The notes below the pieces were generated by a model, which searched no databases, was not told the DNA's origin, and saw only the letters and a program-made list of their open reading frames with translations. A DNA stretch of 6,373 nucleotides from CAZTXD01 sp964617995 (GTDB taxonomy: Bacteria; Actinomycetota; Acidimicrobiia; Spongiisociales; ZC4RG35): positions 1-6,373 of the forward strand of contig CAZTXD010000170.1 of the NCBI GenBank assembly GCA_964617995.1, in the 5' to 3' direction. A program made the translations under genes and the position numbers. Shown here in pieces: positions 1-5,647 of the stretch. Numbering within the stretch: position 1 is the stretch's first letter; every line of letters begins with the position of its first letter.

Positions 1-400
1 TCTCGGCGAAGCCGTCCAGGTCCGAGATGTACATGTAGCCGACCTGAACCGGGTCTCCGCTCGCTCGCGTGCTGTAGTCGACGCCCGACCCTGCGACCGT
101 CCCGGGGCTGCCCGTGGGATCGGCAGCCGGTGCATCGGTCCTGACGTCCGCGCCCGAGGTCTCGGTCGCGACGGGAACGTCGGAAGCCTGGATCGACGTG
201 TCGTCACCCCCACCGACCTCGTCGGTCACGTTCGGCCCGGTCACGTCGGCCACGTCGGTGGTGACGCCCGCAGCCGTTCCGTCCACGGGCCCGTTGCCGG
301 CCAGCAACTGGGCCTGGTCGGCCTCGGACAGCCGCGTCCCGCAGGCACCGAGCACCAGGCTCAGGGCGAGGACAAGCGCATAGGGACGAGCCCTCATCAT
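1..400 (-). CDS. Secreted lipoprotein, probable ABC-type substrate-binding protein (partial, N-terminal 133 aa)
   Basis: Reading the minus strand from the ATG at 400 gives 133 codons with no stop before the window edge, so the C-terminal part is missing. Residues 1-20 are a classic lipoprotein signal: MMRARPY, a hydrophobic stretch, then the lipobox LGAC with the lipidated Cys at residue 20. Residues 21 to about 112 form a low-complexity linker rich in Gly, Thr, Asp, Ala and Val, with no Lys or aromatic residues until the Tyr at 109. It is strongly acidic. At residues 117-133 (PVQVGYMYISDLDGFAE) an ordered domain begins. It resembles the first beta-strand of type-I periplasmic binding proteins, such as branched-chain amino-acid or amide receptors (family knowledge, weak match). 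A Shine-Dalgarno GGGAG (408-412) sits 7 bases before the start. A second ATG at 397 is possible. The gene diverges from the TetR gene and probably shares its operator. The lipoprotein call is firm; the substrate-binding role is tentative. Confidence 0.82.
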   Translation of the reverse strand, partial: MMRARPYALVLALSLVLGACGTRLSEADQAQLLAGNGPVDGTAAGVTTDVADVTGPNVTDEVGGGDDTSIQASDVPVATETSGADVRTDAPAADPTGSPGTVAGSGVDYSTRASGDPVQVGYMYISDLDGFAE

Positions 401-407
401 CTTCCAG

Positions 408-412
408 CTCCC
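408..412 (-). promoter_or_regulatory. Ribosome binding site of the lipoprotein gene
   Basis: On the minus strand GGGAG lies 7 bases upstream of the ATG at 400. This supports the first of the two adjacent ATG codons as the start. Confidence 0.6.
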
Positions 413-417
413 GCAAT

Positions 418-433
418 ATGAACGACCGTTGAT
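418..433. promoter_or_regulatory. Candidate TetR operator 1 (lipoprotein promoter)
   Basis: This 16-bp near-palindrome reads ATGAACGACCGTTGAT, with core AACGACCGTT. It overlaps the proposed -10 and start site of the minus-strand lipoprotein gene, a typical repression geometry. It matches the site at 527-542 in 14 of 16 positions. Immediately beside it, at 434-440, is a further ACGATCG core, which might allow a second dimer to bind. That TetR proteins bind such short palindromes and often control a divergent neighbour is family knowledge; that this protein binds here is inferred. Confidence 0.55.
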
Positions 434-434
434 A
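429..434 (-). promoter_or_regulatory. Probable -10 element of the lipoprotein gene (TATCAA)
   Basis: TATCAA on the minus strand would place transcription initiation near 421-423, giving a leader of about 22 bases that carries the GGGAG site. The -35 region at the right distance (TGCACG at 452-457) is weak. It is chosen because its position relative to the adjacent palindrome is identical to that of TATAAA in the divergent promoter. Alternatively, the perfect TTGACA at 473-478 (minus strand) could be the -35, but it has no good -10 partner. Confidence 0.4.
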
Positions 435-474
435 CGATCGCCGCGACGCAGCGTGCAGTAGATTCGAGGGGATG

Positions 475-490
475 TCAAACGATCATGGGT
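475..490. promoter_or_regulatory. Possible degenerate operator half-site
   Basis: The segment carries AAACGATC (477-484), identical to the left half of the site at 527-542, followed by a poorly matching right half. Overall 11 of 16 positions agree. It lies about midway between the two better sites, with centres 57 and 52 bp away. It may be an auxiliary site or chance. Confidence 0.25.
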
Positions 491-525
491 AAAGAGACAT
501 ATCTGCGAACCCATCAAGGTTCTCC

Positions 526-531
526 TATAAA
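526..531 (+). promoter_or_regulatory. Probable -10 element of the TetR-led operon (TATAAA)
   Basis: TATAAA lies 9 bases before the ATG at 541, so transcription would begin at or just before the start codon and the mRNA would be leaderless. The spaced -35 candidate (CTGCGA at 503-508) is weak. No Shine-Dalgarno sequence lies at a usable distance from either possible ATG (541 or 562), which agrees with a leaderless start. Confidence 0.45.
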
Positions 532-542
532 CGATCGTTGAT
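527..542. promoter_or_regulatory. Candidate TetR operator 2 (autoregulatory site)
   Basis: The sequence ATAAACGATCGTTGAT contains the perfect 10-bp palindrome AACGATCGTT (530-539). It overlaps the -10 TATAAA, the likely transcription start and the first bases of the TetR gene, so a bound repressor would block RNA polymerase. It begins one base inside the -10 hexamer, exactly as the site at 418-433 does relative to the divergent promoter. Confidence 0.6.
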
Positions 543-1179
543 GCCTGCTACGCTGTCGCGCATGGACACCATCCCGATCGCTGCCCTGACGCCCCTCCCG
601 CAGTCGGAGGGGCTGTCTCCTGCTCGTTATCGGCTGTTCCAAGTAGCGCTAACGCTCTTCGGCGAACGCGGTTACGACGGCGTGTCGGTTCGCGACATCT
701 CCCGCGAACTCGGGCAGCACCCGACGGCGATCTACGCCCACGTGTCCTCGAAGCAGGAGCTGCTGTACCGGCTGATGCGCATCGGGCACGAGGCGCTGCG
801 CGATGAGTTGCGCGCAGCCCTGCTGGAAGCCGGGACGGCCCCAGCCGCACAGGTGGACGCACTCGTGCGTGCGCACGTGCGCACGCACCTCACGTACCCG
901 GCCCTGGCTCGCGTCATCAACCGCAACATGGCGCACCTCTCTCCCGAGCAGACCGAGGTCATCGGTCTGCTCGTGACCGACTGCGGTGCGATGCTCCGCG
1001 ACGTGATCGCGCGCGGCATCGATCGCGGCGACTTCCAGCCCCTCGACACCGAGCTCGCGATCCGCACGATTGCGGTGATCGGCGTCGCGGTCGCCGACTG
1101 GTGGACCCCCGAACTCGGCATGACGGCCGACCACGTGGTCGACGTCTACGCCGCCTACGCACAGCGCATGCTGACCTGA
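541..1179 (+). CDS. TetR/AcrR-family transcriptional repressor
   Basis: This 212-aa protein has the usual length for the family. The N-terminal DNA-binding domain covers roughly residues 28-75, with the helix-turn-helix at about 49-68 (SVRDISRELGQHPTAIYAHV) followed by the typical KQELLYRLM segment of helix 4. Residues 80-212 are the helical ligand-binding and dimerisation domain. The segment ALARVINRNMAHLSPEQTEVI and the later VAVADWWTP resemble repressors of lipid or acyl-CoA metabolism such as KstR2-type proteins, but the ligand cannot be read from sequence. The ATG at 541 was chosen because it fits a leaderless start behind TATAAA; TTG 538 and ATG 562 are in-frame alternatives. It is probably autoregulated and probably also controls the divergent lipoprotein gene. 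The hydrolase gene follows after 11 bases. A perfect 24-bp palindrome lies inside the gene at 865-888. Confidence 0.93.
   Translation: MPATLSRMDTIPIAALTPLPQSEGLSPARYRLFQVALTLFGERGYDGVSVRDISRELGQHPTAIYAHVSSKQELLYRLMRIGHEALRDELRAALLEAGTAPAAQVDALVRAHVRTHLTYPALARVINRNMAHLSPEQTEVIGLLVTDCGAMLRDVIARGIDRGDFQPLDTELAIRTIAVIGVAVADWWTPELGMTADHVVDVYAAYAQRMLT
865..888. repeat. Perfect 24-bp palindrome of alternating purine/pyrimidine
   Basis: The half GTGCGTGCGCAC is followed directly by its own reverse complement with no loop and no mismatch. Every step from 864 to 888 alternates purine and pyrimidine, with only GC, GT and AC type steps. This composition favours left-handed Z-DNA, and the palindrome could extrude as a cruciform or fold in the mRNA. 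It lies in frame in the TetR gene and encodes the repetitive VRAHVRTH, so codon constraint could partly explain it. Confidence 0.85.
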
Positions 1180-1180
1180 G

Positions 1181-1184
1181 AGGA
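1181..1184 (+). promoter_or_regulatory. Ribosome binding site of the alpha/beta hydrolase gene
   Basis: AGGA, within GAGAGGA overlapping the TetR stop codon, lies 6 bases before the ATG at 1191. It decides this start over upstream in-frame codons that would overlap the TetR gene by up to 79 bases. Confidence 0.7.
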
Positions 1185-1190
1185 ACTCCG

Positions 1191-2006
1191 ATGCCCTTCG
1201 TCGATGTCGAGGGAGGCACCATCCACTGGGACGAGCGCGGCTCCGGCAGCCCGATCCTTCTGATCATGGGTCACTCCTACGACTCCCACATGTGGTATCC
1301 GGTGCTCGACGACCTGTCGCAGCACCACCGTCTCATCTGGTTCGACAACCGCGGCACAGGGCGGAGCACCCTTACCGGCCGCCTCAGCGTCGAGGGCATG
1401 GTCCGCGACGCGGGCGCCGTGCTCGACGCTGCCGGTGTCGACCGGGCCCACGTCTACGGCGCGTCCATGGGTGGCGGCATCGCGCTCGAGATGGGCCGCA
1501 CGATGCCGGAGCGTGTGAGGTCGCTGCTGCTCGGCTGCACGATGGCGAAGACGCCCGACGTGCAGGGCATGCCAGTGTACTTGCGCCCGCTGCTGTACCT
1601 CCCGCCGCCCTGGGTCAGGAAGCTGGTCGAGAAGGTGGCCGAGCCGAACGAGCACCCGTACGGCACCGCGGCGAAGCAGCCCGAGATCGACCACGACGTG
1701 GAACAGCTCAGCCGCAACGTGTGCCCCGACAGGACCGCCGTCATGCAGACCCGCGCAGTCACCCGCTACTCGATCGATCCGGACGACGTCCGCGCGATGG
1801 AGGTCCCGGCGCTGGTGCTGCACGGCACCGAGGACAGGGCGGTCCCCTACGAGGCCGGCGTCACGCTCTCTGAACTCCTGCCGGACGCCGAGATGGTCAC
1901 CTTCGAGGGCGCGGGCCACAACTACTTCGTCGCCTACAAGGACGAGGCCAACACGGCGGCCCTGCGCTTCCTCGAGCAGGTGGACGGCGCCCGGGTCAGC
2001 CGCTGA
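1191..2006 (+). CDS. Alpha/beta-fold hydrolase (serine esterase/lactonase type)
   Basis: This 271-aa cytoplasmic protein has no signal peptide. All three catalytic residues of the alpha/beta hydrolase fold are visible: nucleophile Ser92 in the elbow GASMGG, Asp215 in HGTEDRAVP and His243 in GAGHNYF. The oxyanion-loop region LLIMGHSYDS (24-32) and the motif FDNRGTGRS (51-59) are also typical. The lid, roughly 120-195, is helical and includes the Pro-rich YLPPPW. The layout resembles 3-oxoadipate enol-lactonase-like hydrolases and carboxylesterases, but the family is too broad to give a substrate. It sits 11 bases after the TetR gene and 28 bases before the glycosidase. TetR-hydrolase pairs are common, so the hydrolase might act on the repressor's ligand. 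Alternatively it might remove acyl groups from the sugars handled downstream. Both roles are inferences. Confidence 0.92.
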   Translation: MPFVDVEGGTIHWDERGSGSPILLIMGHSYDSHMWYPVLDDLSQHHRLIWFDNRGTGRSTLTGRLSVEGMVRDAGAVLDAAGVDRAHVYGASMGGGIALEMGRTMPERVRSLLLGCTMAKTPDVQGMPVYLRPLLYLPPPWVRKLVEKVAEPNEHPYGTAAKQPEIDHDVEQLSRNVCPDRTAVMQTRAVTRYSIDPDDVRAMEVPALVLHGTEDRAVPYEAGVTLSELLPDAEMVTFEGAGHNYFVAYKDEANTAALRFLEQVDGARVSR

Positions 2007-2034
2007 TTGAGCGGACCCGCCCCGAACACCGACG

Positions 2035-4608
2035 ATGACCGACGTGCGTGACCTCGCCGCCGCCCACCGGCAGTCCGCCGTGGACGGCTGGCGGCTGTCC
2101 GACGGCGGCGAGGTCACCGACGTGGTGGCCGTGGTGCCGGGCGGCGTCCACGAGAGCCTTGTCGCTGCCAGCGTGCTCTGCCATCCGTACGTGGACGACA
2201 ACGAGCTCGCCGCCGCGTGGGTCGAGGACCGGACGTGGCGCTACCACTCGACACTCACGACACCGGGCGACATCGGTGACGACGAGCGGCTCCTCCTTCG
2301 CTTCGACGCGCTGGACGGCGTCGCGACGGTGCAGCTCGGCGGCGAGCACCTCGGTACGCACCGCAACCAGCACCGTCCGGCCGTGTACGACATCACGGTC
2401 CCGGTGGCCGCGGTCGGCGACGTGCCACTGCCCGTCGAGGTCGTGTTCACGCCGACGCTCGCCGGACTGGTCAGGGACGAGGAGGCAACCGGGACGCTCG
2501 AGCGTCTCGTCGAGCGCACGGGCCGACTCGGGCTTTACCGTGAGCCGCCCGACATCGACGCGATCACGCTGCAGCTCGCCCGCTCGCGGATCCGCAAGGC
2601 CACGTGCTCGTGGGGCTGGGACTTCGCCGCCCGGCTGCCTTCAGTCGGGCTCCAGGGCCAGGTGTGGCTGGTCCGCCAGCGCACCGCTGCGCTCCTCGGC
2701 GTCGACACTCAGACCACCGCGCTGGACCTCGACGCAGCCACGGCAACCGTGGAGGTGCGCGTGGAGGTCGACACCTTCGCCGGCGCGCCGGCCGCGCTGG
2801 AAGTGACGTTCACCGGACCCGACGGCCGGAGGTGGACGCGGTCGATCGACACGCCCGGTGCGAGCGCTGTCGTCTCCTTCGACCTCGACGACGTGCAACC
2901 GTGGTGGACCCACGACCTCGGTGGCCAGCCGCTGTACGACCTCGCCGTGCGCCTCCTCGCGGACGACGGTGCGGTGCTCGACGAGGACCGGCGGCGCGTC
3001 GGTGTGCGCACGATCGAGCTCGACCGGACGCCGGATCCCGACCGAAAGGGGAGCCGATTCCGGCTGGTCCTGAACGGCGTCGGCACGTTTCAGCGGGGTG
3101 CCTGCTGGGTACCGCCGTCCCTGATGATCGGCTCGGTGCCCGACGACACGTACGTCGACCTTGTCGCGATGGCCCGCCGTGGCCAGATGACGATGATCCG
3201 GATGTGGGGCGGCGGCCTCTACGGGCCCGACGTGTTCTACGACGCGTGCGACGAGCAGGGTGTGCTCGTGTGGCAGGACTTCATGTTCGCCTGCTGGGAC
3301 TACCCCGACGACGACCCCGACCTCTGGGCCGAGGTCGAGCAGGAGGCGGTCCACCAGGTCCGTCGCCTGCGCGGCCACGCCTCCCTCGCGCTGTGGGCGG
3401 GCAACAACGAGGTGCAGGGCATCCATGAGCTCACGACCGGGACGCTGGACCCCGAGCCGGCTTGGGGCTGGCGGTTCTTCCACCAGTTGCTGCCGACCGT
3501 GATGAGCGAGCACGCGCCCCGGTCGCTGTACTGGCCGGGCAGCCCGTGGGGCGAGGTCGGTCTGGTCAACGGTGTCGCCGACGGGGACCGCCACGCGTGG
3601 GAGGTCTGGCACGGGGGCGACGTCGGGGTGGCCGACGACCGTCAGGACGCCACACCGGGCGAGTCCCGGCACTTCCGCCGCTACGCGCTCGACACCGGTC
3701 GCTTCATCAGCGAGTTCGGCATCCACGCCTCACCGGAGCTCGCGACGCTCAGACGCTGGACCGCACCCGGGACGCTGGACCTGCGGAGCGCCGCGGTCGA
3801 CCACCGCAACAAGGACAACCCCAAGGACAAGGGGTGGGCCCTCATGCAGGTCGAGACCGGTGAGCCGACGACCCTGCGGCAGTACGTCGACCGCTCGATG
3901 GCCGTGCAGGCAGAGGGGCTGAAGTTCGGCGTCGAGCACTACCGGCGCCGGCAGCCCGACTGCAGCGGCACGCTGGTCTGGCAGCTCAACGACTGCTGGC
4001 CCGGGATCAGCTGGTCGGTCATCGATTACGACCTCGTCGGCAAGGCCGCGTACTGGTTCCTACAGCGTGCGTACGAGCCGGTGATCGCCACGTTCCGAGC
4101 GAGCGACGATGCGCTGGAGCTGTGGGTCACGTCGAGCGCCCGCACCGCCGTGGATCTGACGCTCGACGTCCACGTCGGGCCGATCGACGGGCAGCCGGTG
4201 ACGTCGGAGCGGCTCGAAGTGACGGCAGAACCCGGGTCGTCATCGGCCGTGTGGCAGGGGCCGCGCCCGCCCGCCGACAACGTCGCTCGCGTGCTCGAGG
4301 CCAACGGTCGCGTGCCGGCCAACCGCGCTTTCCTCGCCCCGCTCAAGGACCTCCCGCTCGACGGGACGGTCACGGCCACCCGCTCGCGGACAGGTGCGAC
4401 GACCGCCACGATCACGCTGCGCTCGTCTGGCTACAGCTACCTCGCCCGCGTCAGCGCCCCGGTCCCTGGCGTCGTGTTCGACCGCAACTACCTCGACCTC
4501 GTCGATGGGGAGGAGGTGGCGATCCACCTCGAGGGACTGCCGCCCGACCTCGACCTCGACCGGCTCGAGATCGCCACCTACGCATCGTCGGACGGACGGC
4601 AGCGATGA
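2035..4608 (+). CDS. Glycoside hydrolase family 2, beta-mannosidase type
   Basis: This 857-aa protein has the usual length for family-2 beta-mannosidases and no signal peptide, so it acts inside the cell on imported oligosaccharides, releasing terminal beta-mannose. The N-terminal sugar-binding domain shows VPGGVHESLVAA (34-45) and WVEDRTWRY (62-70). CSWGWDFAARLPSVG (191-205) is the characteristic mannosidase-type motif. The central barrel starts near 340 and contains RMWGGGLYGPDVFYDACDE (389-407) and VWQDFMFAC (412-420). The acid/base is Glu459 in WAGNNEVQ and the nucleophile is Glu560 in ISEFGIHASPE. WQLNDCWPGISWSVIDYD (649-666) closes the barrel, and residues from about 680 form beta-sandwich domains. 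All key residues are present, so it should be active. Related exo-glucosaminidases cannot be fully excluded, but the mannosidase motifs fit better. A stop codon at 2008-2010 in the same frame makes ATG 2035 the earliest start; no clear ribosome binding site precedes it. By hand count the protein has about 125 Asp+Glu and 8 Lys. Confidence 0.93.
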   Translation: MTDVRDLAAAHRQSAVDGWRLSDGGEVTDVVAVVPGGVHESLVAASVLCHPYVDDNELAAAWVEDRTWRYHSTLTTPGDIGDDERLLLRFDALDGVATVQLGGEHLGTHRNQHRPAVYDITVPVAAVGDVPLPVEVVFTPTLAGLVRDEEATGTLERLVERTGRLGLYREPPDIDAITLQLARSRIRKATCSWGWDFAARLPSVGLQGQVWLVRQRTAALLGVDTQTTALDLDAATATVEVRVEVDTFAGAPAALEVTFTGPDGRRWTRSIDTPGASAVVSFDLDDVQPWWTHDLGGQPLYDLAVRLLADDGAVLDEDRRRVGVRTIELDRTPDPDRKGSRFRLVLNGVGTFQRGACWVPPSLMIGSVPDDTYVDLVAMARRGQMTMIRMWGGGLYGPDVFYDACDEQGVLVWQDFMFACWDYPDDDPDLWAEVEQEAVHQVRRLRGHASLALWAGNNEVQGIHELTTGTLDPEPAWGWRFFHQLLPTVMSEHAPRSLYWPGSPWGEVGLVNGVADGDRHAWEVWHGGDVGVADDRQDATPGESRHFRRYALDTGRFISEFGIHASPELATLRRWTAPGTLDLRSAAVDHRNKDNPKDKGWALMQVETGEPTTLRQYVDRSMAVQAEGLKFGVEHYRRRQPDCSGTLVWQLNDCWPGISWSVIDYDLVGKAAYWFLQRAYEPVIATFRASDDALELWVTSSARTAVDLTLDVHVGPIDGQPVTSERLEVTAEPGSSSAVWQGPRPPADNVARVLEANGRVPANRAFLAPLKDLPLDGTVTATRSRTGATTATITLRSSGYSYLARVSAPVPGVVFDRNYLDLVDGEEVAIHLEGLPPDLDLDRLEIATYASSDGRQR

Positions 4609-5647
4609 GCCACCCGCTGCGAGTCGGCATCGTTGGCGCGGGCCCGTGGGCACGGTTGCTCATGGGGCCCTCCGTCGCTGCCAACGACGCGTGCGACCTC
4701 GTCGGTGTGTGGGCGCGCCGGACCGAACANNNNNNNNNNNNNNNNNNNNNNNNNNNNNNNNNNNNNNNNNNNNNNNNNNNNNNNNNNNNNNNNNNNNNNN
4801 NNNNNNNNNNNNNNNNNNNNNNNNNNNNNTCGCTGCCAACGACGCGTGCGACCTCGTCGGTGTGTGGGCGCGCCGGACCGAACAGGCCGAGGAGCTCGCC
4901 GAGCAGTGCGGCTCACGTCCGTTCGACGACCTCGACGCGCTGTTCGACGCGGTCGAGGCGGTCCTGTTCTGCGTGCCGCCGAACGTGCAGGCCACGCTCG
5001 CGACCCGGGCCGCGGAGGCTGGCTGCCACCTGCTGCTCGACAAGCCGCTCGGGCTCACGCTCGACCAGGCACGTGGCCTCGCGGACGTCATCGAGCGCAC
5101 CAGCGTCCGGTCGCAGGTGTTCCTCACGGCCCGCTACAACCCCGTGAGCCGCGCGTTCATCGAGACCTGCCACGCCACCGACCTCCTCGGCGTGTCGATG
5201 ACCATGCTCAGCGGCGCTGCCCTGCCGGGTGGTCCGTTCGCCACGCCGTGGCGGGTCGCCGAAGGCGCGCTGCTGGACGTCGGGCCGCACGCGCTCGACC
5301 TGGTCGAGGCGTGCGCTGGGTCCGTCGTTGACATCACGTCCGAGGCCGGCCGGGACGGGCTGGTCGCCATCACCTGCCGGCATGAGACTGGCGCGGTCTC
5401 GCAGATCCTGCTGTCCATCTCGGCCGCGGCCGAGGACTCCGTCTGGCGGCTCGAGGCGTACGACCGGCAACACACCTTCGTCCACGACCGGCCCGCGCCG
5501 GAGGCAGCGATCGCGGCCGCACAGACGGCGCTGTCGGAGTTCGCACACGCCGTCCGGACGGGCGGGCCCATCGAGGTCGACGCGGCACGAGGGCTCGTCG
5601 TGCAAGAGCTCCTCGAACGCGCGAGGAGCGGGATCGCAGGTGGTTGA
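4605..5647 (+). CDS. Gfo/Idh/MocA-family oxidoreductase (interrupted by an assembly gap)
   Basis: The start ATG overlaps the glycosidase stop (ATGA), implying translational coupling. As presented, the frame breaks across 100 Ns. Removing the Ns and one copy of the flanking 55-bp duplicate gives an uninterrupted 295-aa protein. The Rossmann fold opens with RVGIVGAGPWA (6-16), the dinucleotide-binding glycine motif. VLFCVPPNVQATLATRAAEAGCHLLLDKP (68-96) is the family core, with the conserved catalytic Lys95 in DKP, where many members have EKP. LLDVGPHALD (171-180) holds the Asp/His pair of the active site. Members oxidise or reduce sugars, inositols and related compounds with NAD(P), and a few are NAD-dependent glycosidases. 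At 295 aa it is shorter than the usual 330-390, mainly in the C-terminal sheet domain. Its place between two glycosidase genes suggests it acts on a released sugar. The exact substrate is unknown. Confidence 0.88.
4675..4729. repeat. 55-bp exact duplicate, copy 1 (contig-end overlap)
   Basis: These 55 bases end directly against the run of Ns and are identical to 4830-4884. They encode part of the Rossmann fold. Both copies abut the gap exactly, as expected when two contigs that share a 55-base overlap are scaffolded without merging. Confidence 0.9.
4730..4829. other. Assembly gap of 100 Ns
   Basis: The run is exactly 100 Ns, the usual placeholder for a gap of unknown size. The sequence on both sides is the same 55 bases, so the true gap is probably negative (an overlap) and nothing is missing. 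Confidence 0.97.
4830..4884. repeat. 55-bp exact duplicate, copy 2 (contig-end overlap)
   Basis: This copy is identical base for base to 4675-4729 and begins right after the last N. Continuing from it, GAA CAG GCC GAG follows in the frame that copy 1 would have reached without the gap. 55 is a standard k-mer length in SPAdes-type assemblers. Confidence 0.9.
5623..5628 (+). promoter_or_regulatory. Ribosome binding site of the GH13 gene
   Basis: GAGGAG lies 11 bases before the GTG at 5640, inside the end of the oxidoreductase gene. It supports this GTG, the only plausible in-frame start close to the conserved N-terminus. Confidence 0.55.

Noticed and set aside
114..383. Plus-strand open frame of 89 codons opposite the lipoprotein gene
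   Set aside because: Its translation is low-complexity Ser/Thr/Pro/Ala, a mirror of the lipoprotein linker. The minus strand has a full signal peptide, lipobox and ribosome binding site.
473..478. Perfect TTGACA (-35) on the minus strand
   Set aside because: At 16-18 bases downstream there is no TA-rich -10, only CACGCT-like sequence, so it is not called as a promoter though it cannot be excluded.
538..540. TTG as the start codon of the TetR gene
   Set aside because: It is directly followed by an ATG, has no ribosome binding site, and the ATG fits the leaderless start better.
2007..2034. Terminator or promoter between hydrolase and glycosidase
   Set aside because: The 28 bases contain no hairpin with a T-run and no -10-like sequence, so the genes are treated as co-transcribed.
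1155..2201. Long minus-strand frame of 348 codons
   Set aside because: It lies opposite the hydrolase, whose catalytic triad is intact, and shows no recognisable motif. Long antisense frames are expected at this GC content.
2641..3726. Minus-strand frame of 361 codons opposite the glycosidase
   Set aside because: It is a shadow of the GH2 gene, with no motifs and an arginine-rich composition.
4675..4884. A genuine 55-bp direct duplication or mobile-element target site
   Set aside because: Both copies end exactly at the Ns, and collapsing them restores the reading frame and a normal Rossmann fold, so an assembly artefact explains everything.
4122..5147. Frames spanning the N run in other reading frames
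   Set aside because: They stay open only because Ns cannot encode stops. The flanking translations are shadows of the GH2 and oxidoreductase genes.
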